Below, piece by piece: positions 13,444-20,885 of a stretch of 20,949 nucleotides of DNA (position 1 is its first letter; each line of letters opens with the position of its first letter). Origin of the DNA: JBDTSW01 sp039930945 (GTDB taxonomy: Bacteria > Actinomycetota > Thermoleophilia > Solirubrobacterales > 70-9); assembly GCA_039930945.1 (NCBI GenBank), contig JBDTSW010000028.1, forward strand, positions 1-20,949. The letters are read 5' to 3'. Under the pieces are notes generated by a model. That model worked only from the letters and a program-made list of their open reading frames with translations. It was not told where the DNA came from and did no database searches. A program made the position numbers and the translations under genes.

Positions 13444-14892
13444 CTACCCTGCGATCGTGCCCTGGCCGACGACCAGCTCGCCGTCCATCAGGCAGGCGCT
13501 CTGGCCCGGGGCGACGCCGTAGGCGGGCTCGGTCAGCTCGAGCTGGAGCTCGGAGTGATCGCCCGCCGGGGCGTCAGTGACGCGGCAGGCGAGGGCGGGC
13601 GAGCGGTAGCGGAGCTTGACCCGGTCGACCCGGCCGCCGGGCCGGTGCAGGGTGGCGCCGCGGACCCGCACCCGCGGGGTGGCGAGCTCGTCACGGCGGC
13701 CGACGACGACCTGATTCGAATCGGCGTCGGTGGCGAGCACGTACAGCGGCTCGGGGGCGCCGAGTCCGATCCCGCGTCGCTGGCCGACGGTGAAGTGGTG
13801 ATGGCCGGGGTGTTCTCCCAGCTTCGAGCCGGCGCGGTCGACGATCGGCCCGGGACGATCGCCGAGGCCGGCGTGACGGGCGAGGAACGCCCGCTTTCCC
13901 TCGCCCGCGAGGAAGCAGAGGTCCTGGCTTTCGGCCTTCGAGGCCACCGCCAGGCCCGCCTCGGCGGCGAGCCTCCGGACCTCGGGCTTTCGCAGCTCAC
14001 CGAGTGGAAAGCGAAGCCGGGTGAGGGCCTGGGGCCCGAGCGCGGAGAGCATGTAGGTCTGGTCCTTGGCGTCGTCGGCCGCCGCCGCCAGCAGCGGCCC
14101 CTCGCCGTCGTCGGCGAGGCGGGCGTAGTGGCCCGTGGCGAGCGAATCGGCACCCAGCCGGCCGGCCAGCGCCACCATCGCGTCGATCCGCACCGAGCCG
14201 TTGCAGCGCACGCACGGGTTCGGGGTGCGGCCCGCCGCATGGCCGGCGACGAACTCGTCGACGACGGCGGCCCGGAACGCGCCCTCGAGGTCGAGCGTCA
14301 GGTGCGGGATGCCGAGCGAGTGCGCGAGGGCCCGGGCACCGAGCACCGCCCGGGGAGAACAGCAGCTGCGGGCGCCGTCGTTGTGGCGGTCGGCCCAGAG
14401 CTTGACGGTGACGGCGACCACGTCCGCCCCACGCTCGCGCTCGCGCAGCGCGGCCACCGCGGAATCGACCCCGCCGCTGAGCGCGACGGCGACGCGCTCG
14501 CCGCTGGCGGGCGCCGGGGCGAGGATCGCGCCGGAGGAGGCAGCGGCGGCAAGGGCGCGGTGAAGGGCATCGGCGGCGAGGTCGGCGGCGTGCGCCCCCT
14601 GGGCCGTCAGCCCCCCGAGGGCGGATTTCAGATCGGCGGGCGCGAGCGACGCCGCCGCCAGCACGGGCTCGCCTTCGACCAGCTCGGCCGTCGCCGCCGC
14701 TGCCGCCCGGGCGGCAGCGCAGCCCTCGGCGTCGAACCGCGCCGCGGTCACGAGCCCATCAGCGACGCCGAGTGAGATCCGGATCAGGTCGCCGCAGGGA
14801 GCACCGCCCGCGGCGCCCTCGAAGGCCCCTTCGGGGGCGGGGCCGCGGCGCGTCTGATCGCGCAGGTAATGCTCCAGCACTTCGGCGCTCAC
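13444..14892 (-). CDS. mnmA: IscU-like domain fused to tRNA 2-thiouridylase MnmA
   Basis: 482 aa, GTG start, about 120 residues longer than ordinary MnmA. Residues 1-115 resemble the Fe-S scaffold IscU/NifU-N: LEHYLRD, GGAPCGDLIRISLGV with Cys33, FDAEGCAAARAAAAATAELVEG with Cys58, and a C-terminal ADLAADALHRAL helix. In that helix the usual third Cys is absent (GAHAAD). Residues about 130-482 are MnmA: the PP-loop SGGVDSAVAAL at 139-149, PNPCVRCNGSVRID with the first catalytic Cys230, ESQDLCFLAGE with the second catalytic Cys326, HHHFTVGQRRGIGLG and a C-terminal beta-barrel. MnmA makes 2-thiouridine at wobble U34 of Lys/Glu/Gln tRNAs. It probably starts its own mRNA (TAGCCT 6 nt upstream). 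Confidence 0.93.
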   Translation of the reverse strand: MSAEVLEHYLRDQTRRGPAPEGAFEGAAGGAPCGDLIRISLGVADGLVTAARFDAEGCAAARAAAAATAELVEGEPVLAAASLAPADLKSALGGLTAQGAHAADLAADALHRALAAAASSGAILAPAPASGERVAVALSGGVDSAVAALRERERGADVVAVTVKLWADRHNDGARSCCSPRAVLGARALAHSLGIPHLTLDLEGAFRAAVVDEFVAGHAAGRTPNPCVRCNGSVRIDAMVALAGRLGADSLATGHYARLADDGEGPLLAAAADDAKDQTYMLSALGPQALTRLRFPLGELRKPEVRRLAAEAGLAVASKAESQDLCFLAGEGKRAFLARHAGLGDRPGPIVDRAGSKLGEHPGHHHFTVGQRRGIGLGAPEPLYVLATDADSNQVVVGRRDELATPRVRVRGATLHRPGGRVDRVKLRYRSPALACRVTDAPAGDHSELQLELTEPAYGVAPGQSACLMDGELVVGQGTIAG

Positions 14893-14898
14893 GCGCCG

Positions 14899-14904
14899 AG
14901 GCTA
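14899..14904 (-). promoter_or_regulatory. Possible -10 box of mnmA (leaderless)
   Basis: TAGCCT lies 6 nt before the GTG start of mnmA, in the 26-nt gap after the thioredoxin-fold gene. There is no Shine-Dalgarno, consistent with an mRNA beginning at the start codon. Confidence 0.35.
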
Positions 14905-14918
14905 CGCGACGGGGCGGA

Positions 14919-15584
14919 TCAGGGGTAGTAGGGAAGCTCCTTGCCGTCGTAGCGGGCGTTGCGCACCGCCTGGACGACGCTGTCGTACCCGCGGAAGCCG
15001 TAGCTGATCGAGGCGACCGGAGCGCCGCTTCCGCTGACCGACCGCGGCGAGAGCACGATCAGCGCGGGGGCGCGATCGATGTCGACTCCGCCGACGATCC
15101 GCGAGTAGTCCGAGACGTGCTTGGGCGTGGTCACGAAGAGGGCGACGTCCTGCCGACCCTGCAGCTGCTTGGTGACCTTGCGCAGCTCACGATCGTCGAT
15201 GCCGCCGTGGCGGTTGACGAGGATGACCACGGTGTCGCCGCGGGCGTAGGCGGCGACCACGGGCGCGGGCAGGCCCGGGCCGGCGACGAACTTTCCGGCG
15301 GCGGCGGCATCCGCGGCGGGATCGGCAGCGGCAGCGGCGTCGGCGGCGGGATCAGTCGGGGCTGCGGGATCGGCGGCAGAATCGCTCGTCGCGGAATCCG
15401 CAGCCGACGCGTCGGTCGCGGCCGCATCGGTGGTTGGCGTCGTCGTCACCGCCGGATCCTCCGAGCCGCCACCCATCCGGGTCAGCAGCAGGAAGGCCAC
15501 CAGAAGGCCGAGGACACCGATCACCGCCGCCTGGGCAAGCGGATTGGAGTTGAGGTTCTCGCGAAGTCCGCCGGCGCTCTTCAT
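14919..15584 (-). CDS. Membrane-anchored thioredoxin-fold protein lacking CXXC (function unknown)
   Basis: 221 aa from the ATG at 15584, chosen for GGAGG 6 nt upstream; the frame runs further upstream into the 6S RNA region and is not coding there. One membrane helix (about 17-36) is followed by a low-complexity Ala/Asp/Thr/Pro linker (about 43-97, with repeated DPAADAAAA units). The external domain (about 100-221) reads like a thioredoxin fold: DTVVILVNRHGG, DVALFVTTPKHV and the cis-Pro-like segment VDIDRAPALIVLSP. The redox CXXC is absent and the protein has no Cys at all, so a disulfide role is excluded; a binding or structural role on the cell surface is more likely. The gene starts 36 nt after the 6S RNA and ends 26 nt before mnmA. 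Confidence 0.8.
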   Translation of the reverse strand: MKSAGGLRENLNSNPLAQAAVIGVLGLLVAFLLLTRMGGGSEDPAVTTTPTTDAAATDASAADSATSDSAADPAAPTDPAADAAAAADPAADAAAAGKFVAGPGLPAPVVAAYARGDTVVILVNRHGGIDDRELRKVTKQLQGRQDVALFVTTPKHVSDYSRIVGGVDIDRAPALIVLSPRSVSGSGAPVASISYGFRGYDSVVQAVRNARYDGKELPYYP

Positions 15585-15619
15585 CGGCTTCCTCCGGAGG
15601 CGGCTGGGGTGAGCGCCTG

Positions 15620-15777
15620 AAAAGAAGGCCCCAGACTGCCGGTACCGCTCGGCCTGAGAACCTGATTGAACAGGTGGGGGTCTACCGGGCGGTCCACAGG
15701 GGAACGTCCGGACAGCGACTCCCAAGCCGGATGTGTTGGCTCACAATTGGAGCGGCTAACGAACAGTCTCGAGCCTT
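15620..15777 (-). ncRNA. ssrS: 6S RNA (ssrS), RNA polymerase-binding regulator
   Basis: About 158 nt of non-coding sequence between aspS and the thioredoxin-fold gene. The ends form a long closing stem: AAGGCTCGAGACTG at 15777-15764 pairs with CAGTCTGGGGCCTT at 15638-15625 with one mismatch, and CTTTT follows. The 5' arm (GAGACTGTTCGTTAGC ... GTGAGCC) parallels the 5' part of E. coli 6S. The 3' arm has CCCACCTG-TTCAAT-CAGGTT hairpin, then CAGGCCGAGCGG..CGGCAG, the conserved 3' bubble arrangement. 6S RNA mimics an open promoter and sequesters the housekeeping holoenzyme in stationary phase. It has its own -10 box. Identified by pattern recognition; a covariance search would be decisive. Confidence 0.8.
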
Positions 15778-15782
15778 GGCGC

Positions 15783-15788
15783 ACCATA
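15783..15788 (-). promoter_or_regulatory. -10 box of the 6S RNA gene
   Basis: TATGGT (TANNNT) lies 5 nt before the first base of the closing stem, which is the expected start point. The -35 region is weak. Confidence 0.45.
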
Positions 15789-15832
15789 TCAGTCACCCAT
15801 AGTTCGGCAGGCGGCTTTCCGGGCTTGAGCCG

Positions 15833-15856
15833 TGCGTGCAATCCGGCGCGCACGCA
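15833..15856 (-). terminator. Stem-loop downstream of aspS
   Basis: TGCGTGC and GCACGCA (15850-15856 with 15833-15839) form a 7-bp stem with a 10-nt loop, 13 nt past the aspS stop. There is no T-run. It probably marks the 3' end of the ftcD-to-aspS operon. Confidence 0.35.
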
Positions 15857-15869
15857 GGGGGCGGCGCGC

Positions 15870-17657
15870 TCAGCCCGGGCGCTTGGCGCGAAGGCCAAGG
15901 CCCAGCTCGCGAAGCTGGGCGTCGTCGACCGGCGCGGGCGCCCCGGTGAGCGGATCGGCGCCCGAGGCCGCCTTGGGGAAGGCGATCACGTCGCGAATCG
16001 AGTCGGTGCCGTGAAGCAGGGCGACGATCCGGTCGAGGCCATAGGCGATCCCGCCGTGCGGCGGCGCCCCGTAGCGCAGCGCCTCCAAGAGGAACCCGAA
16101 GCGCTCCTGGGCGTCGGACGGGGCGATCCCGAGCGCGGTGAAGGCCGCCTGCTGGACCTCGGAGTCGCTGATGCGGATCGAGCCGCCGCCGAGTTCGACG
16201 CCGTTCCAGACGACGTCGTAGGCGAGGGCGCGCGCCGAGCCGGGATCGTCGGGGTCGAGCGGACCCGCGGGTGAGGTGAAGGGGTGGTGCAGTGGATCCC
16301 AGCGCTCCTCCCCGGCGTTCCACGTAAACAGGGGCCAGTCGACGATCCAGGCGAGCTCGTTGACGTCGTCGTCAATCAGGTCGTAGCGCGCGGCCAGCCG
16401 GGTGCGGAGCCCCCCGAGGACGCCGGCGGCGACCTTCGCCTCGTCGGCGGCGAGCAACAGCAGGTCGCCATCCGACGCCTCGAGGGCACAGTTGATCGCG
16501 GCCAGCTCTGAGGCGGTGAGGAACTTGGCGACGGGCGAGCGCCAGCCCTTGCCCTCGACCACCGCCCAGACGAGGCCCTTGCCGCCCAGCTCCTTGGCCT
16601 CCTCGACGAGCGCGTCAAGCTCCGCCCGGGAGAGATCGCGGCCGCCCGCGTTCAGCCCCTTCACCGCGCCGCCGCCGTCGATCACTCCACGGAAGGCGTT
16701 GAAGCCGGTCTCGCGCAGGTGGTCGCTGAGGTCGGTCAGCTCGAGGCCGTAGCGGAGGTCGGGCTGGTCGGAGCCATAGCGCGCGATCGCCTCGTCGTAG
16801 GGGATGCGCCGCAGCGGCAGCGCAAGCTCGACGCCCATCTTGCCGAGCACCTGGGCGAGCAGGCGCTCGTTCAGCTCGATCACGTCGTCGACGCCGACGA
16901 ACGACATCTCCAGGTCGAGCTGGGTGAAGTCGAGCTGGCGATCAGCCCGCAGGTCCTCGTCGCGAAAGCAGCGGGCGATCTGGTAGTAGCGCTCGAATCC
17001 CGAGACCATCAACAGCTGCTTGAACAGCTGCGGAGACTGCGGCAGCGCGTAGAAGGAGCCCTGCTGCTGGCGGCTGGGGACGAGGAAGTCGCGGGCGCCC
17101 TCGGGGGTCGAGCGCGTCAGCACCGGCGTCTCGATGTCGAGGAAACCCTCGCCGTCGAGGAAGGCGCGGATCTCGCGGGTGACGGAGTGGCGCAGCGTCA
17201 GCGCGTCGCGCATGCGCTCGCGACGCAGGTCGAGGTAGCGGTAGCGCAGGCGCACCTCCTCCCCGACCTCGCCCGAGTAGCCCTCGATCTCGAACGGCGG
17301 CGTCTCGGCGTCGGCGAGCCGCTCGGCCTCGGCGACGCGGAGCTCGAACTCGCCCGTCGGCAACTCGGCGTTGACGGTCTCCGGGCTGCGACGGACGACC
17401 TCTCCGCAGACGCTGACGACGTCCTCCGCGCGCAGGCGGTGGCCCAGCTCCTGGGCGGAGCCGGCGACGTCGGGGTTGAAGACCAACTGCACCAGGCCGG
17501 TGCGATCGCGCAGGTCGATGAAGATCAGCCCGCCGTGGTCGCGGCGACGGTGCACCCAGCCGGCGACGCGGACGGTGGAGTCGACCCGGTCCCCCAGCAC
17601 CTGGCCGCACCAGGCGTCGCGATATGAGTTCGGGCTCAGAGCCGGCAGCGCGCTCAT
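15870..17657 (-). CDS. aspS: Aspartyl-tRNA synthetase AspRS (bacterial type)
   Basis: 595 aa, standard for bacterial AspRS. The ATG at 17657 forms an ATGA overlap with the hisS stop; the frame continues upstream only as hisS shadow. It has an N-terminal OB-fold anticodon domain (about 25-115; VRVAGWVHRRRDHGGLIFIDLRDRTG). The class II core has QSPQLFKQLLMVSGFERYYQIARCFRDEDLRADRQ (split around motif 2, about 200-232). A GAD insertion domain (about 290-420) is the bacterial hallmark. Motif 3 is GIAYGLDRIVALL at about 530-543. It charges tRNA-Asp; whether it also mischarges tRNA-Asn depends on whether AsnRS or GatCAB is present elsewhere. It is the last gene of the operon with hisS. Confidence 0.97.
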   Translation of the reverse strand: MSALPALSPNSYRDAWCGQVLGDRVDSTVRVAGWVHRRRDHGGLIFIDLRDRTGLVQLVFNPDVAGSAQELGHRLRAEDVVSVCGEVVRRSPETVNAELPTGEFELRVAEAERLADAETPPFEIEGYSGEVGEEVRLRYRYLDLRRERMRDALTLRHSVTREIRAFLDGEGFLDIETPVLTRSTPEGARDFLVPSRQQQGSFYALPQSPQLFKQLLMVSGFERYYQIARCFRDEDLRADRQLDFTQLDLEMSFVGVDDVIELNERLLAQVLGKMGVELALPLRRIPYDEAIARYGSDQPDLRYGLELTDLSDHLRETGFNAFRGVIDGGGAVKGLNAGGRDLSRAELDALVEEAKELGGKGLVWAVVEGKGWRSPVAKFLTASELAAINCALEASDGDLLLLAADEAKVAAGVLGGLRTRLAARYDLIDDDVNELAWIVDWPLFTWNAGEERWDPLHHPFTSPAGPLDPDDPGSARALAYDVVWNGVELGGGSIRISDSEVQQAAFTALGIAPSDAQERFGFLLEALRYGAPPHGGIAYGLDRIVALLHGTDSIRDVIAFPKAASGADPLTGAPAPVDDAQLRELGLGLRAKRPG

Positions 17658-18883
17658 CCGAGATCCTCGGCCAGGGTGGTGAGGTCGACCGGACGCTGGT
17701 CGCCGGTGTCCATGTCGCGGGCGATCGCCGCGCCCTCCTCGTCGAGGATCACCGTCACCTGGGCGCCGGAGCGGTCGGCCTGCTTCATCTGCCCCTTGAA
17801 GCCGCGGCCGGCGAGGTCGAGGTCGGCGGCGATCCCGGCACGACGCAGCTCCAGGACGAGGCCGAGGGCGGTCTCGCACTGGGCCTCGGGCGCGGCGACG
17901 AAGACGCTGACCGGTGGCGAGGCGCCGTGCTCGTCGAGGGCGAGAAGCACGCGCTCAATCCCGCAGGCCCAGCCCACAGCCGGGGTCGGGGGCCCACCCA
18001 GAAGCTCGACCAGGCCGTCGTAGCGGCCGCCACCCGCGATCTCGGACTGCGCCCCCAGGCGCTCGCACTCGAAGGAGAAGACCGTGCGGCTGTAGTAGTC
18101 GAGCCCGCGGACGAGGGCGCCGTCGAGCTCGTAGTGGACGCCAGCCCGGTCGAGCAGAGAGCGCACCTCCTCGAAGTGCTCGGCGTCGGAGCCCTCGAGG
18201 CGGTCGAGCATCGTCGGCGCGCCCGCCATCACCGCCCGGGTGCCCTCGTCCTTGGCGTCGAAGGCCCGCAGCGGGTTCTCGTCGATCCGCTCCAGCACGC
18301 CCTTGGCGAGCTCCCCATCGTGCTTTCGCAGGTAGGCCTGGAGCTCGGTCCGGTAGCTGCGGCGCGCCTGCGCAGAGCCGAGGCTGCCGAGGCGCAGGCG
18401 CAGCGACGGCACCGCGAGGGCGTGCAGGAGGTCGTTGAGCAGGACGATGATCTCGACGTCGACCAGCGGCGACCCCGAGCCGATCGCCTCGGCGCCGAGC
18501 TGGTGAAACTGGCGGAAGCGGCCGGCCTGGGGGCGCTCGTGGCGAAAGAACGGCCCCCAGTACCACAGCTTCACCGGCTGGGCGAGCTGCTGCATACCGT
18601 GCTCGACGTAGGCGCGGCAGATCGGCGCCGTGCCCTCAGGGCGCAGCGTCAGGCTGCGCCCGCCCTGGTCGGAGAAGGTGAACATCTCCTTGCGGACGAT
18701 GTCGGTGCCGGCGCCCACGCCCCTGGTGAAGAGCTCGGTGTCCTCGAAGATCGGGGTCTCGATCCGGCCGTAGCCGGCGCGTCCGAGATGCTCGGCCGCG
18801 GCGAAGTAAAGGCGCGCCCGCATGCCCGACTCGGGCGGCAGCACGTCGAAGGTCCCCTTCGAGGCCTGAAAGCTTGCGGCCAC
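17654..18883 (-). CDS. hisS: Histidyl-tRNA synthetase HisRS
   Basis: 409 aa from the GTG at 18883, which begins VAASFQASKGTFDVLPPE, right before the family-conserved KGTxDxLP start; the longer open frame overlaps the upstream hydrolase. Class II motifs: TLRPEGTAPICRAYVE (about 79-94), motif 2 GPFFRHERPQAGRFRQFHQLGAEAIG (split at about 110-135), the histidine-site motif LVRGLDYYSRTVFSFE at 258-272, and GGGRYDGL at 284-291. The C-terminal anticodon-binding domain covers about 325-405. The gene starts 19 nt after the hydrolase stop and overlaps aspS by 4 nt, the widespread hisS-aspS pairing. Confidence 0.95.
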   Translation of the reverse strand: MAASFQASKGTFDVLPPESGMRARLYFAAAEHLGRAGYGRIETPIFEDTELFTRGVGAGTDIVRKEMFTFSDQGGRSLTLRPEGTAPICRAYVEHGMQQLAQPVKLWYWGPFFRHERPQAGRFRQFHQLGAEAIGSGSPLVDVEIIVLLNDLLHALAVPSLRLRLGSLGSAQARRSYRTELQAYLRKHDGELAKGVLERIDENPLRAFDAKDEGTRAVMAGAPTMLDRLEGSDAEHFEEVRSLLDRAGVHYELDGALVRGLDYYSRTVFSFECERLGAQSEIAGGGRYDGLVELLGGPPTPAVGWACGIERVLLALDEHGASPPVSVFVAAPEAQCETALGLVLELRRAGIAADLDLAGRGFKGQMKQADRSGAQVTVILDEEGAAIARDMDTGDQRPVDLTTLAEDLG

Positions 18884-18902
18884 GGCGCCCGGCGACCCCG
18901 GC

Positions 18903-19541
18903 TCAGCGCGCCAGCTCGGCGAGGAACGGGTTCGACGCCCGCTCCGCCCCGAGGGTGGTGATGCCCATGTGACCCGGATAGACGGTGGTCTCGGCGGGAA
19001 ACTCCTCGACCAGCCCGCGAATGCTGGCAAGCAGCGTCTCCCAGTCGCCCCCCGGCAGGTCGGTTCGCCCCACCGATCCCTGGAAGAGGACATCGCCGGA
19101 GAACAGCGCCTGCTCGTCACGGATTCCGTAGGTGACGTGGCCAGGGCTGTGGCCCGGGGTGAAGACGACGTCGATCTCCATCCCGGCCAGCTGAAGGCGC
19201 TCGCCGCCGGCGACGGTCTCGTCGGCGTCGTAGCTCTCGTAGGGGCCGAAGCCGGGCCAGGGGACGAAGGCCATGATGTCGGCCAGCACCGGCACCTCCA
19301 GCTCGGGGCAGTAGACGGGGGCGCCCGTGGCCTTCGCCACCGGCGCGACCGCGCCGATGTGGTCGAAGTGGGTGTGGGTGAGCAGGATCGCGTCGACCCC
19401 GATCCCCATCTCCTCGACCGTCGCCAGGATTCGTTCGGCCTCCTCGCCGGGGTCGACGATCAGGCCGCGGTCCGCGTCGTCGCGACGCAGCAGGTAACAG
19501 TTCTCGGCGACCTGACCGACGGTCAGGGAGCGGACGTCCAC
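18903..19541 (-). CDS. Metallo-beta-lactamase-fold hydrolase, glyoxalase II-like
   Basis: 212 aa, GTG start. The zinc motif HTHFDH is at 56-61, followed by His131 (TPGHSPGH), Asp150 (FSGDVLF) and His191 (YPGHMG). These are the complete two-metal ligand set of the glyoxalase II-like subgroup. The short length, without the C-terminal helical domain of true glyoxalase II, fits the YcbL/hydroxyacylglutathione hydrolase-like family often found beside hisS. The substrate is unknown; a thioester or other hydrolysable small molecule is likely. It begins 2 nt after the small basic protein gene, so it is clearly co-transcribed. Confidence 0.9.
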   Translation of the reverse strand: MDVRSLTVGQVAENCYLLRRDDADRGLIVDPGEEAERILATVEEMGIGVDAILLTHTHFDHIGAVAPVAKATGAPVYCPELEVPVLADIMAFVPWPGFGPYESYDADETVAGGERLQLAGMEIDVVFTPGHSPGHVTYGIRDEQALFSGDVLFQGSVGRTDLPGGDWETLLASIRGLVEEFPAETTVYPGHMGITTLGAERASNPFLAELAR

Positions 19542-19543
19542 GG

Positions 19544-19903
19544 CTACTGCTGCTGGCGCGCCTGCTTGGCGCGCTGCTTCGCTCGCTGCCGGCGCGTGTA
19601 GAGCATCGTGTCGATCCCGTAGCCCAAGGGGATGTAGAAGGCGAGCATGAACACGCCCAGCGCCAGCGCCTGCGGCAGCGGCTGACCGAAGAGCAGAACC
19701 AGCAGCGCGAAGAAGATGCCCGCGGCGATCAGCGCCCTGGTCGCCGCGCTGCGCCAGGTCGGACGGACATCGCGGCGATCGGTCACCTGGCGGCGGGCCT
19801 GCGAACGGGCCTGCTCACGGTTGCGAGGGCGCGAGCGGCGGTCGATCCCCCCGCCCTGGGTGCCGCGATGCTTGCGGCGGCGCTTCTTCTTTGCCTGGGC
19901 CAT
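19544..19903 (-). CDS. Small basic two-TM membrane protein (function unknown)
   Basis: 119 aa. The cytoplasmic N-terminus is strongly basic (MAQAKKKRRRKHRG ... DRRSRPRNREQARSQARRQ, about 1-50). Two hydrophobic segments follow at about 55-73 and 79-97, then a basic Gln/Arg/Lys tail (RRQRAKQRAKQARQQQ). Both ends should stay in the cytoplasm as a hairpin. The basic tails could contact RNA, ribosomes or lipid headgroups, but no family is recognised. It is packed 9 nt after the ftcD-like gene and 2 nt before the hydrolase, so it is expressed with them. Confidence 0.75.
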   Translation of the reverse strand: MAQAKKKRRRKHRGTQGGGIDRRSRPRNREQARSQARRQVTDRRDVRPTWRSAATRALIAAGIFFALLVLLFGQPLPQALALGVFMLAFYIPLGYGIDTMLYTRRQRAKQRAKQARQQQ

Positions 19904-19912
19904 GCTGGGAAT

Positions 19913-20794
19913 CTATCGGGACAGGCGCCGCTCGATCAGGTGCCGCTCCGCGTCGAAGCCCGCGATCGGCACGTCGGCGGGGTAACCCTCGAGCGCCGCC
20001 TCGGGCGCGAGGCCGACCAGCTCGCCGCTCACCGGCCGCGCGCCGCCGGGCCCGCCCAGCTCGCGGATCCGCTCGATCAAGGCCGCCAGCGGCACCGCGA
20101 CCGGGTCGTGGACGTTGGTCGAGATCTGGATCCCGGCGTCGCCGAGGTCAATCGCAAGCGCCCGCACGCCGGCCGGCCCACCGCCCGATTCGCGCAGCTT
20201 GGCGGCGATCTCGCGGCCCAGCTCGATGTCGGCGCCCTCGAGGACGACGTTGAAGGCGGCCAGCGGCGCTCGCGCCGTGACCAGAGTGGCCCCGGCCGAG
20301 GGGTGCGGCTCGTCGGGGCCGAGGTCGGGATGAAGCTCGCCCGCGGCCATCCGCGCGCGCAGCCTCGCCAGGCCCCCGGCGCGGAAGTGCGCCCGCTCGC
20401 GGCGCTCTTCGTCGCTCGCCATCTCGCCGTAGAGGAAGACCGGGATTCCCTCGGTGGCGAGCGCCCGGGCGACGGCCAGCGCCGCCTCGCGCGCGGCGTC
20501 GCGGTCGCCGGGTTGAAGCCAGACGACCGGGCAGACGTCGAGCGCCCCGATGCACGGATGAGCCCCCGCGCGGCGGCGCATGTCGATCGAGATGGTGCAG
20601 GCGCCCGCGCCGCGGGCGAGAGCCTCACCCAGGCGCCCGGGCTCCCCGGCCAAGGTGAGCACGGTGCGATTGTGGACGATGTCGGAGTGCGAGTCGAGCA
20701 GCTCCGCGCCGGCGGCGAACTGCCCCCTGACGCGATCGATGAGCAGCTGATCCCGACCCTCGGAGAAGTTCGGCACGGCGAGCAGGGTCGGCAT
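19913..20794 (-). CDS. ftcD: Glutamate formimidoyltransferase-family folate enzyme (FtcD N-terminal type)
   Basis: 293 aa, covering the two formiminotransferase subdomains but no cyclodeaminase domain. Motifs: VPNFSEGR at 7-14, LLDSHSDIVHNRTVLTLAG at about 32-50, SIDMRRRAGAHPCIGALDVCPVV (split at 69-91) with the catalytic-type His79, VFLYGEMA at about 119-126, and the second subdomain with GATLVTARAPLAAFNVVLEGADIELG (split at 168-193). The classical reaction moves the formimino group from formiminoglutamate to tetrahydrofolate in histidine degradation. No hut genes are nearby, and stand-alone members can also act as 5-formyltetrahydrofolate cycloligase, which suits a housekeeping operon. The usual Arg after HP is Cys here. 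It heads the operon leading to hisS-aspS. Confidence 0.9.
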   Translation of the reverse strand: MPTLLAVPNFSEGRDQLLIDRVRGQFAAGAELLDSHSDIVHNRTVLTLAGEPGRLGEALARGAGACTISIDMRRRAGAHPCIGALDVCPVVWLQPGDRDAAREAALAVARALATEGIPVFLYGEMASDEERRERAHFRAGGLARLRARMAAGELHPDLGPDEPHPSAGATLVTARAPLAAFNVVLEGADIELGREIAAKLRESGGGPAGVRALAIDLGDAGIQISTNVHDPVAVPLAALIERIRELGGPGGARPVSGELVGLAPEAALEGYPADVPIAGFDAERHLIERRLSR

Positions 20795-20801
20795 CGGCCG
20801 G

Positions 20802-20807
20802 AGGCTA
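20802..20807 (-). promoter_or_regulatory. Possible -10 box of the ftcD-hisS-aspS operon (leaderless)
   Basis: TAGCCT lies 7 nt before the ATG of the ftcD-like gene and no Shine-Dalgarno is visible. The hexamer and spacing are nearly the same as before mnmA. Confidence 0.35.
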
Positions 20808-20885
20808 TCCGCGACGGGCGCAGGCGGCCACGTCGGCCCCTCGCGGGAGCCATCCGACCACCTCTTCCGCCCCCCTCCTCCCCGC

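Noticed and set aside
15301..15470. Tandem GCGGCGGGATCGGCAGC-like repeats as a non-coding repeat array
   Set aside because: These encode the Ala/Asp-rich linker of the membrane-anchored thioredoxin-fold protein.
15585..15725. N-terminal extension of the thioredoxin-fold protein
   Set aside because: It lies within the 6S RNA gene and lacks an RBS, whereas the ATG at 15584 has GGAGG at good spacing and precedes a membrane helix.
17657..17879. N-terminal extension of AspRS to 669 aa
   Set aside because: The extra residues are Arg/Pro-rich and overlap the C-terminus of hisS. The ATG at 17657 gives the standard AspRS start and an ATGA coupling.
18884..19120. N-terminal extension of HisRS to 488 aa
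   Set aside because: The extension overlaps the hydrolase gene and looks like out-of-frame Ser/Arg/Pro sequence. The GTG at 18883 sits directly before the conserved HisRS N-terminus.
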